From Caulobacterales bacterium (GTDB lineage: Bacteria > Pseudomonadota > Alphaproteobacteria > Caulobacterales > Caulobacteraceae): a stretch of DNA of 64,000 nt. The DNA lies in contig JAEKKJ010000013.1 of the NCBI GenBank assembly GCA_019510435.1, positions 124,001-188,000 on the forward strand. Reading direction: 5' to 3'. A program made the position numbers and the translations under genes. Numbering within the stretch: the stretch's first letter is position 1; the number at the start of each line of letters is the position of its first letter. Of this stretch, positions 1 to 8,560 are shown piece after piece. The notes beneath the pieces are model-generated. The model made no database searches and was not told the DNA's origin. It worked only from the letters and a program-made list of their open reading frames with translations.

Positions 1-501
1 GATGCAGATGCGGTCGCCTTCGATGTCGAAACTGCGCAGCAGGGGATCGCTGCAGGCGCCTTCGACGATGCCGATCTCGGCCTCGCCCTCCAGCACCATG
101 CGCATGACGCCGGCGGTGTTGCCCACCTGCAGCTTGGCCGCGAGGCTGGGCCAGGCGGACTGGAATTGGGCGATCACCCGCGGCAGCAGGTAGTTCCCGG
201 CGGTCTGGCTGGCGCCCACCGTCACCGATCCGCGCCGCAGATTGCTGAGATCCGACAGCGCCCGCTGGGCGCAGTTGACCTGGCGCAGCACCTTCTCGGC
301 CTCCACCAGGAAGGCCTGGCCCGCCGCGCTGAGCTCGATGCGCCGGCCGATGCGGTCGAACAGGGGGGTTCCGTAGGTGTTCTCGAGCGCGCTGATCGAG
401 GCGCTGACGCCCGACTGGGTGATGTGCAGCGCCTCCGCCGCGCGGGTCATGTTCAGCCGATCGGCGACACAGACGAAAATGCGCAGTTGTTCGAGGGTCA
501 T
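1..501 (-). CDS. LysR-family transcriptional regulator, C-terminus cut by window edge
   Basis: The N-terminal 167 codons of a LysR-type regulator are present. It starts at ATG 501 with a TGAGG ribosome binding site and runs off the left edge. The first 60 residues form a winged helix-turn-helix (MTLEQLRIFV, then AEALHITQSGVSASI and LFDRIGRRI), as expected for this family. The start of the periplasmic-binding-like effector domain follows (RRGSVTVGASQTAG). LysR proteins are usually about 300 residues, so roughly 45 percent is missing. It is divergent from the 905-6480 gene group, which is the usual place for a LysR regulator of that group. The effector is unknown. Confidence 0.9.
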   Translation of the reverse strand, partial: MTLEQLRIFVCVADRLNMTRAAEALHITQSGVSASISALENTYGTPLFDRIGRRIELSAAGQAFLVEAEKVLRQVNCAQRALSDLSNLRRGSVTVGASQTAGNYLLPRVIAQFQSAWPSLAAKLQVGNTAGVMRMVLEGEAEIGIVEGACSDPLLRSFDIEGDRICI

Positions 502-904
502 GGGCCTCAGCGGCTGGGTGTTAGGGCCGTGATGGTTGAGCCTAGACCCAAATATTCGCGTTCATCAATCGGAATGTCGTTCAGCAATGCGAACATGGAC
601 CGGCGCCTGCGAACTGGCCAGGGGGCGCCCGCGCCGGTCGCAACCCACGCTTGCGCCGGGATGGCGCGCGACGATCATCTGATCGAGGATCAGGTACGCC
701 ATACCCCATCAACGAAGGGCTGCGGATTTTCCGCCACGCACGCACGGTTGTTGCGGCGGCAATTCATGCCGGGGCGCTCATTTGCCTGACTGATCATATC
801 GAACACTTCAGGTGATCTAGGAAATTGTCGAATTAGTCCGTTGAAATCGGCTCATTTTCCAGAAACTACCGTGTCCACCAAAGGGTGCGGGGCAACGGGG
901 CGGC
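502..904. other. Divergent intergenic region between LysR gene and SDR gene
   Basis: About 400 bases hold no gene I can support. The half next to the dehydrogenase (about 780-880) is clearly richer in A and T than its surroundings and contains several GATC/TGATCA-type short palindromes. That fits a divergent promoter and operator region for the LysR regulator. I see no convincing -35/-10 pair or T-N11-A box that I would call with confidence. Confidence 0.5.
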
Positions 905-1669
905 ATGGACAGGTCGGGAAGCTCGCGCGTGGCGCTCGTCACCGGCGGGGCGCGTGGGATCGGCCGGGCCTGCGCCCTGGGACTGGCCCGCGCCGGCTAT
1001 GCGATCGCGCTGCTCGATGTTCTGGAGCCGGAGATGACCGCCACGGCCGGCGAGATCCAGGCGCTGGGCGTCGAGGTCCAGACCCTGGTCGCCGACGTCT
1101 CCCAGTTCGAACCCGCGCACCGGGCCGTGGAGCAGGTGGTGGCGCGCTGGGGGCGACTCGATTTCCTGCTGAACAACGCCGGCCGGCCCATGCCCAAGGG
1201 CATACTGGAGATCACCGAGGCGGAGTTCGACGCCACCCTCGCGATCAATCTGAAGAGCTGCTTCAACTACGCCCACGCCGCGGCGCCGGTGATGCTCGCG
1301 CAGGGAGGAGGGCGGATCGTCAACATGTCGTCGTTGAACGCCCACTCCGGCGGCGTCACGGCCGCGGTGAGCCGCTTCGCCTATGCGGCGGCCAAGGCCG
1401 GCATCCTGGGCCTCACGCGGGCGCTGGCGAAGGAGCTGGGGCCGGACATCCTGGTCAACGCCATCTGCCCCGGGCTGATCCGCACCGAGCTGGGCGGCAA
1501 CGCCGTCATCCGCGAACGCGGGGCGGAGATCGCCGAGCGGGGCATTGCCCTGCGCCGGGTGGGCTGCCCGGACGACGTGGCCCAGCTGGTGGTGTTCCTG
1601 GCGACCAGCGAGCCCTGCTTCATCACCGGCCAGGACTTCGTCGTCGACGGCTTCCAGTACCAGGTCTGA
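905..1669 (+). CDS. Short-chain dehydrogenase/reductase (SDR)
   Basis: This is a 254-residue classical SDR, a cytoplasmic NAD(P)-dependent oxidoreductase. The cofactor motif TGGARGIG is at residues 13-20, NNAG at 90-93, a serine pair at 142-143, and the catalytic YAAAK at 160-164. The C-terminus (ITGQDFVVDGF) is typical. A G-rich stretch precedes ATG 905. It is the first gene of a tight plus-strand group: an MFS transporter starts 7 bases downstream. The context suggests oxidation or reduction of an imported small molecule, but the substrate cannot be read from the sequence. Confidence 0.93.
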   Translation: MDRSGSSRVALVTGGARGIGRACALGLARAGYAIALLDVLEPEMTATAGEIQALGVEVQTLVADVSQFEPAHRAVEQVVARWGRLDFLLNNAGRPMPKGILEITEAEFDATLAINLKSCFNYAHAAAPVMLAQGGGRIVNMSSLNAHSGGVTAAVSRFAYAAAKAGILGLTRALAKELGPDILVNAICPGLIRTELGGNAVIRERGAEIAERGIALRRVGCPDDVAQLVVFLATSEPCFITGQDFVVDGFQYQV

Positions 1670-1676
1670 GAGGGCG

Positions 1677-2990
1677 ATGGACGGCGCGGCCATGAGCGAG
1701 GACGCAGCGCCAGGCCTTTCGGGGGCGACGCGCCGACGGGCCATCGTCGCCTGCCTGCTCGGCAACCTGTTCGAGCTCTTCGACTTCGGCGTCTACGGCT
1801 ACTTCGCGGTCCAGATCGGGCGCGCCATCTTTCCCTCGCACGATCCGGTGGTGTCGATCCTGGCCAGCTTCGCCACCTATGGCGTCGGCTTCCTGATGCG
1901 GCCCGTGGGCGCGGCCGTGCTCGGCAGCTTTGGCGACCGGCGCGGACGCAAGGCGGCGTTGGCGCTCACCATCACCCTGATGGCGCTGGCCACCGGTTTC
2001 ACGGGCCTGACGCCCTCCTATGCGCAGGCGGGGATCTGGGCGCCTTTGATGCTGCTGGTCTGCCGCCTGCTGCAGGGGTTCTCCACGGGCGGCGAGTGGG
2101 GCGGGGCCACCGCGTTCCTGGTGGAGTACGCCCCGCCCGGCCGGCGCGGGCTGTTCGGCAGCCTGCAGCAGCTCAGCACCGGCCTGGCCCAGCTCTGCGC
2201 GATCGGCAGCGCGCTGCTGCTCAACAGCCGGCTCGCGCCCGCGGACCTGGACGCCTGGGGCTGGCGACTGCCCTTCCTCCTGGGCTTCGTGCTGGCGCCG
2301 ATCGGCTACTACCTGCGCGCCCGGGTCGCCGAGTCGCCGGAGTTCGTGCGGACAGTCGAGGCGGGCGCGGTCGCCCGCTCGCCCCTGGTGCTGGCCCTGA
2401 CCGCCCACCGCGCCGCGGTGCTGACCTGCCTGGGCCTGACGATGGTGTGGACCGTCGCCACCTACATCTACGTCACCTTCCTGCCCACCTACGCCACCCA
2501 GACCCTGGGCATGGCGGCCCGCACGGCCCTGACCGCGACGATCCTCGGCTCGCTGGCCAACAGCCTGGTGGTGCCGATCTCGGGCCTGCTGTCCGACCGC
2601 TTCGGGCGCTGGCCGCTGTTGGTCTCGGCGTCGGGCCTCCTGCTGCTCTCGATCCCGCTGTTCCGCTTTGCCGCAACCGAGCAGACCTTCGGCGCCCTGG
2701 TGGTGGTGGCGGTGGTCGGGGGCCTGCTCCTGGGGCTGTACAACGGCGCCGCGCCGGGCCTGCTGTGCGCCCTTTTCCCCACCCAGGTCCGCTACACGGC
2801 GCTCTCGGTCGGCTACAACGGCGCCGTCATGCTGTTCGGCGGTTTCGCGCCGTTCATCGCCACCATGCTGGTGCGCCAGACCGGCTCGGCCATCGCGCCC
2901 AGCTATTACGTCGCCGCCTGCGCCCTGGTGAGCCTCACCGTCCTCTGCCTGCCCCTGAAGGCCTATCGCGCCGGCGCAGGCCACCCATGA
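1677..2990 (+). CDS. MFS transporter, metabolite:H+ symporter (MHS) type
   Basis: This is a 437-residue, 12-helix inner-membrane transporter. The loop 2-3 signature GDRRGRK is at residues 86-92. RLLQGFSTGGEWGG followed by EYAPPGRRG is characteristic of the ProP/ShiA-like MHS branch, which imports osmolytes or organic acids with protons. The open frame extends upstream to 1545, but that part is a shadow of the SDR gene. I chose ATG 1677, directly after GAGAGGG; ATG 1692 is an alternative. It probably imports the substrate handled by its neighbours. The stop overlaps an ATG at 2987 (ATGA), although the next gene more likely begins at 3008. Confidence 0.9.
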   Translation: MDGAAMSEDAAPGLSGATRRRAIVACLLGNLFELFDFGVYGYFAVQIGRAIFPSHDPVVSILASFATYGVGFLMRPVGAAVLGSFGDRRGRKAALALTITLMALATGFTGLTPSYAQAGIWAPLMLLVCRLLQGFSTGGEWGGATAFLVEYAPPGRRGLFGSLQQLSTGLAQLCAIGSALLLNSRLAPADLDAWGWRLPFLLGFVLAPIGYYLRARVAESPEFVRTVEAGAVARSPLVLALTAHRAAVLTCLGLTMVWTVATYIYVTFLPTYATQTLGMAARTALTATILGSLANSLVVPISGLLSDRFGRWPLLVSASGLLLLSIPLFRFAATEQTFGALVVVAVVGGLLLGLYNGAAPGLLCALFPTQVRYTALSVGYNGAVMLFGGFAPFIATMLVRQTGSAIAPSYYVAACALVSLTVLCLPLKAYRAGAGHP

Positions 2991-3007
2991 TCCAGGAGAC
3001 GACGACC

Positions 3008-5554
3008 ATGGCGCGCGCAAATCGCCGAACCGGCTGGGCGATGGCTGCGGCCGCGGCTGCCGTGGCGTTGCTGGCCTCGCCGGCCGCCGCCCAGGCGCCA
3101 ACCCTCAAGCCCGCGGCGGCCGACGCCCCCGCCGCGTTCGAAAAGGCCACCGCGCGGCTGGAGCGCCGCGCGGGCCTGCTGCCGGTCTATGTGGACAAGA
3201 CCGCGGGGCGCGTTCTGCTGGCTCTGCCGGCGGCGGACGTGGACGGCGTGCTGGGCCGCTTCATCTACCAGGCCAGCCTCACCACCGGCCTCGGCTCGAC
3301 CCCGATCGGCCTGGACCGGGCCGAGACCGGCCGCTCGCAGGTGGTGGTGTTCCGCCGGATCGGACGCAAGGTGATCCTGCAGGCGGAGAACTACGGCTTC
3401 CGCGCCGACGGCGGCACGCCCGAGGAGAAGCGGGCGGTGCGCGATTCCTTCGCGGTCTCCAACCTCTGGGCGGGCGACGTGGAGGCCGAGGGGCCGGACG
3501 GCGCCGTGCTGGTGGACATCAGCAGCTTCCTGACCCGCGACGCGCTGGACGTGGCCGGCGTGCTGCGGCAGCGCAAGCAGGGGACCTATCGCCAGGCGCC
3601 GGCCCTGTCCTACGTCGATGCGGGCGGCGCCGGGGTCTTCCCCACCAATATCGAACTGGAGGCGGTGGAGACCTTCACCTCGGACGAGCCGGGGCCGGAG
3701 GTTCGGGCTGTGGCGCCCGATCCGCGGTCCATCACGCTCACGGTGCACCACACCTTCGCCAAGCTGCCGGACCCGGGCTTCGAGCCCCGACACTACGACC
3801 CGCGCACCGGCACCTCGGTGCAGGTGCTGGTCAACAACTACGCCGCGCCCTTGGACCAGCCGATCGTCTACCGCCTGGCCCGGCGGTTCCGGCTGGAGAA
3901 GACCGACCCGAACGCGGCCCGCTCGCCGGTCAAGAAGCCGATCGTCTTCTATGTGGACCGCGCCGCGCCCGAGCCGATCCGCAGCGCGCTGGTGGAGGGC
4001 GCCAGCTGGTGGGGCAAGGCGTTCGACGCCGCCGGCTTCGTGGACGCCTTCCGGGTGGAGGTGCTGCCGGCGGGCGTCAGCCCGATGGACGCCCGCTACA
4101 ACGTGATCAACTGGGTGCACCGCCAGACCCGCGGCTGGTCCACCGGCCAGACCGTCGTGGATCCGCGGACCGGCGAGATCGTGCGGGGTGTCGTGCAGCT
4201 GGGGTCGCTGCGCATCCGCCAGGACCGGCTGATCTTCGAGGGCCTGGTGGGCGCGGACGGCACCGGCAAGGGCGGGCCGAACGATCCGGTCCAGCTGTCC
4301 CTGGCGCGCATCCGCCAGCTGGCCATGCACGAGACCGGCCACGCCCTGGGCTTCTCGCACAACTTCGCCGGCAGCAGCTTCGGCGGCCGCGCCTCGACCA
4401 TGGACTATCCGGCGCCCCTGGTGCGGGTGAAGAATGGCCAGCTCGACTTCCAGGACGCCTATGTGACCGGCCCCGGTGACTGGGACCGCTTCAGCGTCAA
4501 ATGGCTCTATTCGCAGTTTCCGAAGGGGGTCGACGCCCGCAAGGCCTTGGACGCCATGGCCAAGGCGGCGGAGGACCAGGGGATGCGGTTCATCGCCGAC
4601 GACGAGCACCCCTTCAGCACCCAGTGGGACAACGGGACCGATCCGGTCGCCGAGCTGGACAAGGTCATGGCCGTGCGCCGGCTCGCCCTGGCGAAGTTCG
4701 GCCTGCGCAACATCGCGCCGGGCGCGCCGGTGGCCGAGCTGCGGCGGGTGCTGGTCCCCATCTACCTGTTCCACCGCTACCAGGTGGACGCCACGGCCAA
4801 GGCGCTGGGCGGGGTCGACTACGACTATGCGGTACGCGGCGACGGGCATGAGGCGGCCCATCCGATCGCACCGGCCGCCCAGCGACGTGCGCTGGCGGCG
4901 CTGCTGAAGACCCTGTCGCCGGCCGAGCTGGACCTGCGCGACGACCTCATCGACCTCTTGTCGAGCGCCACATCGGGCACGCCGGACCGGCAGTTCGAGA
5001 TCGAGGTGTTCCCGACCATCGGCGGGCCGGTGTTCGACCTGCCCGGCGTCGCCACCCTGGCGGCCGACATGACGCTGTCGGCGATGCTGGACCCGCAGCG
5101 CCTCAACCGCATGGTGGAGCAGCAGCGCCGCGATCCCAGCCAGCTCGGTGTCGGCGAGATGCTGACGCAGGTGAGCCAGGCCCTGGCGCCGGGTGCGCCG
5201 GGCGGCGAGGGCCGCTATGCGGAGATCCGCCGGCGAGAGCGCACGCGCTTCATCGGCGACATGGTCGATGCGCTGGAGGACAAGGCGCTGTCGCCGACCG
5301 CGGCGGGCGAGGTGAGAGGCGCGCTGCGCCGGATGGGCGAGCAGCTGGCCGCGCTGCCGGCCGGGTCGGACGCCGAGGCGCTGCAGGCGCAGTATCTCGG
5401 CAAGGTGCTGGTCGAGCAGGATCCGGAGCGCCTCGCCCTGCTGGCCACCGGCCGCCAGGCCCCGACCAAGCCGCCGCCAGGGGCGCCGATCGGCGAGGAC
5501 TGCTGGTTCTGCGAGGCGGTGGGCGCAATCGCCGCCGCCCCGGCGGGGCCGTAG
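3008..5554 (+). CDS. Secreted zinc-dependent metalloprotease of the Met-zincin (DUF5117/DUF4953-like) type
   Basis: The protein is 848 residues. It starts at ATG 3008 behind a good AGGAG site; an in-frame ATG at 2987 has none. Residues 1-29 are a signal peptide (basic, alanine-rich core, cleavage after AAAQA). The extended zinc motif HETGHALGFSH is at 441-451, followed about 20 residues later by a Met-turn (STMDYP), which together define a metzincin. The long N-terminal region before the catalytic domain matches the DUF5117/DUF5118 architecture as I know it. It is probably periplasmic or exported. Location next to an SDR and an importer suggests a peptide or peptide-derived nutrient, but that is inference. 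Confidence 0.88.
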   Translation: MARANRRTGWAMAAAAAAVALLASPAAAQAPTLKPAAADAPAAFEKATARLERRAGLLPVYVDKTAGRVLLALPAADVDGVLGRFIYQASLTTGLGSTPIGLDRAETGRSQVVVFRRIGRKVILQAENYGFRADGGTPEEKRAVRDSFAVSNLWAGDVEAEGPDGAVLVDISSFLTRDALDVAGVLRQRKQGTYRQAPALSYVDAGGAGVFPTNIELEAVETFTSDEPGPEVRAVAPDPRSITLTVHHTFAKLPDPGFEPRHYDPRTGTSVQVLVNNYAAPLDQPIVYRLARRFRLEKTDPNAARSPVKKPIVFYVDRAAPEPIRSALVEGASWWGKAFDAAGFVDAFRVEVLPAGVSPMDARYNVINWVHRQTRGWSTGQTVVDPRTGEIVRGVVQLGSLRIRQDRLIFEGLVGADGTGKGGPNDPVQLSLARIRQLAMHETGHALGFSHNFAGSSFGGRASTMDYPAPLVRVKNGQLDFQDAYVTGPGDWDRFSVKWLYSQFPKGVDARKALDAMAKAAEDQGMRFIADDEHPFSTQWDNGTDPVAELDKVMAVRRLALAKFGLRNIAPGAPVAELRRVLVPIYLFHRYQVDATAKALGGVDYDYAVRGDGHEAAHPIAPAAQRRALAALLKTLSPAELDLRDDLIDLLSSATSGTPDRQFEIEVFPTIGGPVFDLPGVATLAADMTLSAMLDPQRLNRMVEQQRRDPSQLGVGEMLTQVSQALAPGAPGGEGRYAEIRRRERTRFIGDMVDALEDKALSPTAAGEVRGALRRMGEQLAALPAGSDAEALQAQYLGKVLVEQDPERLALLATGRQAPTKPPPGAPIGEDCWFCEAVGAIAAAPAGP

Positions 5555-5634
5555 CGCCCTGGTCCGATCCAGCTAGGCCCGGCCGGCGTTCGCGCCCTAT
5601 ATCGGGGCGACGGCAGGAAGGACCGGAGTTGGCG

Positions 5635-6480
5635 ATGCGCGTGGTGGTCGAGGCGGCGGACGTCCTGGGTGAGGGCCCGGTCTGGGCGGCGTCGGAAGGG
5701 CGCCTCTACTGGTTCGATATCAAGCGTCGCCGGCTGCACTGGCATGCGCCGCAGAGCGGGGAGGCGGGAGAGGTCGTCCTGTCGATGCGGGCCAGCGCCG
5801 CCGCGCCGCGGACCGCCGGTGGCCTGTTCCTGGCCACGGACATCGGGTTGGCGGTCTTCGATCCCGGCACGCAGGCGGTCGAGGTGGTGCGGCGCATGGC
5901 CCTGCCGGCGGGGTTCCGCACCAACGACGGCGGCATCGACCCCCAGGGCAGATTCTGGTGGAGCACCATGGACGACAATGGCGGCGTGCGGCCGGGCGCC
6001 GTCTTCGTCACCGAAGCCGACGGGCGCACTGAAAAGGTCCTGGACGACGTCCACATCGCCAACACCCTGACGGTCAGCGCGGACGGCGCCACCCTCTACC
6101 TGGCCGACAGCGGCCGCCAGACGCTCTGGGCCTGCGATACCGCCGACCTCTCCCGGCGCCGGGTGCTGGCGACCACCGACGGCGATGTCGCTCCCGACGG
6201 CTCGGCCTTGGACGCTGAGGGTTTCCTGTGGAACGCCCAGTGGGGCGCGGCGCGGCTCGTGCGCTATGCGCCGGACGGACGGGTCGACCGGATTGTGGAG
6301 GTCCCTGTGGACCAGCCGACCAGCTGCGCCTTCGGCGGGTCGGACCTGGCGACCCTGTTCGTCACCAGCGCCCGGGATGGGCTCTCCGAGACGGCCCTGG
6401 GGCGCCAGCCGCTGGCGGGGGCGCTGTTCGCCTTCGAGCCGGGCGTGACGGGCCTGCCGCTGGCCACCTTCGCGGGCTGA
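5635..6480 (+). CDS. SMP-30/gluconolactonase family hydrolase
   Basis: This is a 281-residue six-bladed propeller enzyme of the SMP-30/gluconolaconase/LRE family, whose members are metal-dependent lactonases. The four metal ligands line up: Glu13 (LGEGPVW), Asn97 (FRTNDGG), Asn143 (ANTLTVSADG) and Asp188 (APDGSALD). I chose ATG 5635, six bases after GGAG; a TTG at 5629 would sit directly on that site. It lies 80 bases after the metalloprotease gene on the same strand, so it may have its own promoter. Family members act on sugar or other lactones; the substrate here is unknown. Confidence 0.92.
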   Translation: MRVVVEAADVLGEGPVWAASEGRLYWFDIKRRRLHWHAPQSGEAGEVVLSMRASAAAPRTAGGLFLATDIGLAVFDPGTQAVEVVRRMALPAGFRTNDGGIDPQGRFWWSTMDDNGGVRPGAVFVTEADGRTEKVLDDVHIANTLTVSADGATLYLADSGRQTLWACDTADLSRRRVLATTDGDVAPDGSALDAEGFLWNAQWGAARLVRYAPDGRVDRIVEVPVDQPTSCAFGGSDLATLFVTSARDGLSETALGRQPLAGALFAFEPGVTGLPLATFAG

Positions 6481-6580
6481 GCGAAGGGGGTTCGGCCGGC
6501 GTCGGCGTCATCTGCATTCTGGCGAACGGCCGCGCTGAACCGTCGGCGGCCTCACGGGTTCTCCTGGCCAGGAGGATGCG

Positions 6581-6790
6581 ATGCAGAACCTGACCAAGTT
6601 CGAGATCTCGCCGAGGGGCGAGGACTTCCTGCTACGCCTGGAAGGCGAAGGCGGAACCGCCGCGGAGTTCGTCGCCTCGCCGGAGCAGCTGGACGCCATG
6701 ATCGAGGCGGCCGACGAACTGCTCGATGACGACGATGACGCCTTCGAGGTCGAAGACGGCGACGAAATCTATCAGAAGCCGCTCGGTTGA
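6581..6790 (+). CDS. Small acidic hypothetical protein
   Basis: This is a 69-residue protein with a perfect GGAGG site five bases before ATG 6581. It has a short beta-rich N-terminal half (FEISPRGEDFLLRLEG) and a very acidic C-terminal tail with a run of five aspartates and EVEDGDE. No membrane segment or signal peptide is visible. I do not recognise a family. The strong ribosome binding site and clean frame support a real gene. It is convergent with the next two minus-strand genes. Confidence 0.7.
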   Translation: MQNLTKFEISPRGEDFLLRLEGEGGTAAEFVASPEQLDAMIEAADELLDDDDDAFEVEDGDEIYQKPLG

Positions 6791-6804
6791 GCGGGGCCCA
6801 GCGG

Positions 6805-7074
6805 TCAGCTCGCGCCGCGGTCCAGGACGCTGTCGGGAACGCCGCCCTTCTCGATCTTCACGCCCAGGAAGCGCATCGCGCCGCCGGCGTAGCTGATGTC
6901 CGCCACCGGCGTCGCCGGGTCGCGCGACAGGAGCGTCGCATCGCGCAGCGTCAGGCGCAGGGTCATATCCTCACGCGCCACGCCCTCGGCGAGGGCGGCT
7001 TCGATCTGGGTCCGGAAACGGCTGTCCGGCGAGCCGGGCGGGCGGGGTGCGGGCGGGGGCTTGGCCATGCTCAA
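6805..7074 (-). CDS. Small hypothetical protein
   Basis: This 89-residue protein has ATG overlapping the stop of the upstream gene (ATGA at 7074-7071), so the two are translationally coupled. The N-terminus is proline-rich; the rest has alternating charged and hydrophobic stretches (MTLRLTLRDATLL, then GGAMRFLGVKIEKGG). There is no signal peptide or membrane segment. I do not recognise it. Coupling to a DUF2188-like gene is its best support. Confidence 0.55.
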   Translation of the reverse strand: MSMAKPPPAPRPPGSPDSRFRTQIEAALAEGVAREDMTLRLTLRDATLLSRDPATPVADISYAGGAMRFLGVKIEKGGVPDSVLDRGAS

Positions 7075-7277
7075 GCCGCCCAGAAGCCGTGTTCGCCGGA
7101 AATGCGGACTTCGCAGGACTTTCCGCCGTCCATGATCTGGCGCGCCTGGCGATTGGCGGCCGCCTTGGCGATCTCTTTATCGCGGGAATGGCCGAAGTGC
7201 TCGCCCTCGTACTCCACCCGCCAAACACCCTCGTGTCGTGTGACGGTCAACACCGCCCGATCTGGAACCATTCGCAT
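7071..7277 (-). CDS. DUF2188-like small protein
   Basis: This is a 68-residue protein from ATG 7277, preceded by an AGG-containing site. The frame also has an ATG at 7355, but the extra 26 residues look unlike the family. The body (VWRVEYEGEHFGHSRDKEIA, then AANRQARQ and CEVRISGEHG) resembles DUF2188 proteins: small alpha-beta proteins in which a lysine-rich helix follows a Gly-containing strand. The function of that family is unknown. It overlaps the downstream 89-residue gene by four bases. The cold shock gene diverges from it. Confidence 0.65.
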   Translation of the reverse strand: MRMVPDRAVLTVTRHEGVWRVEYEGEHFGHSRDKEIAKAAANRQARQIMDGGKSCEVRISGEHGFWAA

Positions 7278-7501
7278 TGGGTTGCCTAGCACGACCCCGA
7301 CCTTGGCCGAAGTTTTTTCGAAATGTTTCTTGCAAAGCGAGCGGAAGAGGATCATCTCTACCCGGTCAAATATCGTTTTGGCTCGCCTGAACTCCGATCT
7401 GGAATCAAGTATTTCATGTCGGATTCGTTATCGACCCTCTCCGAAAATTTGATCTCCAAGCCCATCTCGGGCGCGAGAACTCATGTCCGAAAGGGACGAA
7501 T

Positions 7502-7711
7502 ATGCAAACTGGCACCGTGAAGTGGTTCAACGGCCAAAAGGGCTTCGGCTTCATCCAACCTGACGACGGCGGCAACGACGTCTTCGTGCACATTTCCGCC
7601 GTTGAACGCGCCGGCATGACTTCGCTCAGCGAAGGCCAGAAGGTCAGCTTCGAGCTCGAGCGCGACAAGCGCAGCGGCAAGATGTCGGCTGGCCAGCTTC
7701 AGGCGGCCTAA
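7502..7711 (+). CDS. cspA: Cold shock protein (CspA family)
   Basis: This is a 69-residue single cold-shock domain, the normal length for the family. It contains the RNA-binding motifs RNP1 (KGFGFI, residues 14-19) and RNP2 (VFVHIS, about 27-32). Such proteins bind single-stranded nucleic acid and melt mRNA structure. The start at ATG 7502 follows AGGGA. The roughly 150 bases upstream are noticeably AT-richer than the window and could hold a long 5' leader, as is common for this family. Which Csp paralogue this is cannot be told from the sequence alone. Confidence 0.95.
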   Translation: MQTGTVKWFNGQKGFGFIQPDDGGNDVFVHISAVERAGMTSLSEGQKVSFELERDKRSGKMSAGQLQAA

Positions 7712-7731
7712 GACCCTGCGCCGGTTCGGGG

Positions 7732-7749
7732 CGGCCCCGCGTGGGGTCG
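7732..7749 (+). terminator. GC hairpin after cold shock gene (weak terminator candidate)
   Basis: A seven-pair stem (CGGCCCC, loop GCGT, GGGGTCG, one G-U pair) starts 20 bases after the cold shock stop codon. No U-run follows, so termination here is only a possibility. Confidence 0.3.
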
Positions 7750-7831
7750 GCCCGGCCGGTCCGAGGCTGCGCGGGGCCGAAATCGGCGCCCGCGCGTTTC
7801 AGCACCGCGTTCCCTGGGCTGGAGAGTTTGC

Positions 7832-8110
7832 GTGATCCGAAAGAGCCTGCCGATTTTCGCCGGACCAGGCCTCGTCCGCTTCTCCGGTCATGAAGGTCCG
7901 GTGCAATACGCCATCCAAGGCGACCCCGCCCGGCTGCGACGCGGCACGGCCCGGCTTCGTGGCTCGCTGACCATGGCGGCCGAAACCGCCGCGGAGGCGT
8001 TCCGCGCAGGCGAAGGCGTGCTGGTCCTGGAAGACGGATCCGAACTGCGCGCCGTCATGCTGGCCCATACCGCCGGTGGGGGCGATGTCTTCATCGAACT
8101 CCGCATCTAG
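7832..8110 (+). CDS. Hypothetical protein
   Basis: This 92-residue protein has GTG 7832 as start, with GGAGAG five bases upstream. The sequence is beta-strand-rich with a central basic segment (DPARLRRGTARLRG) and a helical EAFRAGEG part. There is no signal peptide or membrane span. I do not recognise a named domain. It may share a transcript with the 70-residue gene at 8229. Confidence 0.65.
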   Translation: MIRKSLPIFAGPGLVRFSGHEGPVQYAIQGDPARLRRGTARLRGSLTMAAETAAEAFRAGEGVLVLEDGSELRAVMLAHTAGGGDVFIELRI

Positions 8111-8228
8111 CGGTTCGACGCCGAAAGGCGTTAGGCGCCTGGGCGCCTTGGGCGCTAGTATCGCCCCACGATTTCACAGCGAAGATCGAAACGCCTGCGG
8201 CGCGCCGCCGGCGGGAGAGGAAGCGGCC

Positions 8229-8441
8229 ATGACCGACCACGCGGCGCGAGCCACCGAATATCGTGAGCGGGCGGACGCGGAGCGGCTGGCGGGCGGAGCG
8301 GCCGGACTGGCTGAGGTGCGCGCCAAACATGAACGGGCCGCCCAGGTGTGGGCCGACCTGGCCGATGCCGAGGACGTCCGCGAAGCTGAGCGGGAAGCCC
8401 GGCGCGCCGCCATCCTGGCCCGCGGCCTGAACGTCGGCTGA
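8229..8441 (+). CDS. Small helical hypothetical protein
   Basis: This is a 70-residue, highly charged and almost entirely helical protein rich in Ala, Glu and Arg (for example VRAKHERAAQVWADLA). ATG 8229 follows GAGAGGAAG. Upstream in-frame starts have no ribosome binding site. No family is recognised. Its stop codon abuts the structured element at 8444-8560. Confidence 0.6.
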   Translation: MTDHAARATEYRERADAERLAGGAAGLAEVRAKHERAAQVWADLADAEDVREAEREARRAAILARGLNVG

Positions 8442-8443
8442 GC

Positions 8444-8560
8444 CTAGAGCACGATGACTTTTGTCGGAATCGACAAGAGTCTGAATCGTGCTCGTCGACG
8501 AAAGGTGGCGAGCCGGTTCTTCCCGATTTGATGGTTCCATCAAAGCGGGCCAGGCTCTAG
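8444..8560. repeat. Paired-hairpin element with CTAGAGC/GCTCTAG ends between convergent genes
   Basis: The element is bounded by an inverted pair, CTAGAGC (8444-8450) and GCTCTAG (8554-8560). Hairpin 1: AGCACGAT (8448-8455) pairs with ATCGTGCT (8485-8492), and inside it the 11-base arm at 8456-8466 pairs with 8471-8481 with one mismatch and loop GAAT; a three-base bulge lies on the right. Hairpin 2: 13-base arms at 8522-8534 and 8537-8549 with one mismatch and a two-base centre. The left end lies three bases after the stop codon at 8441 and the right end overlaps the stop codon of the minus-strand gene. It may be a bidirectional terminator or a REP-like repeat; copy number cannot be judged from one window. 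Confidence 0.75.

Noticed and set aside
166..789. Plus-strand frame of 207 codons at the left edge
   Set aside because: It is antisense to the LysR gene and extends into the promoter region; it has no recognisable content.
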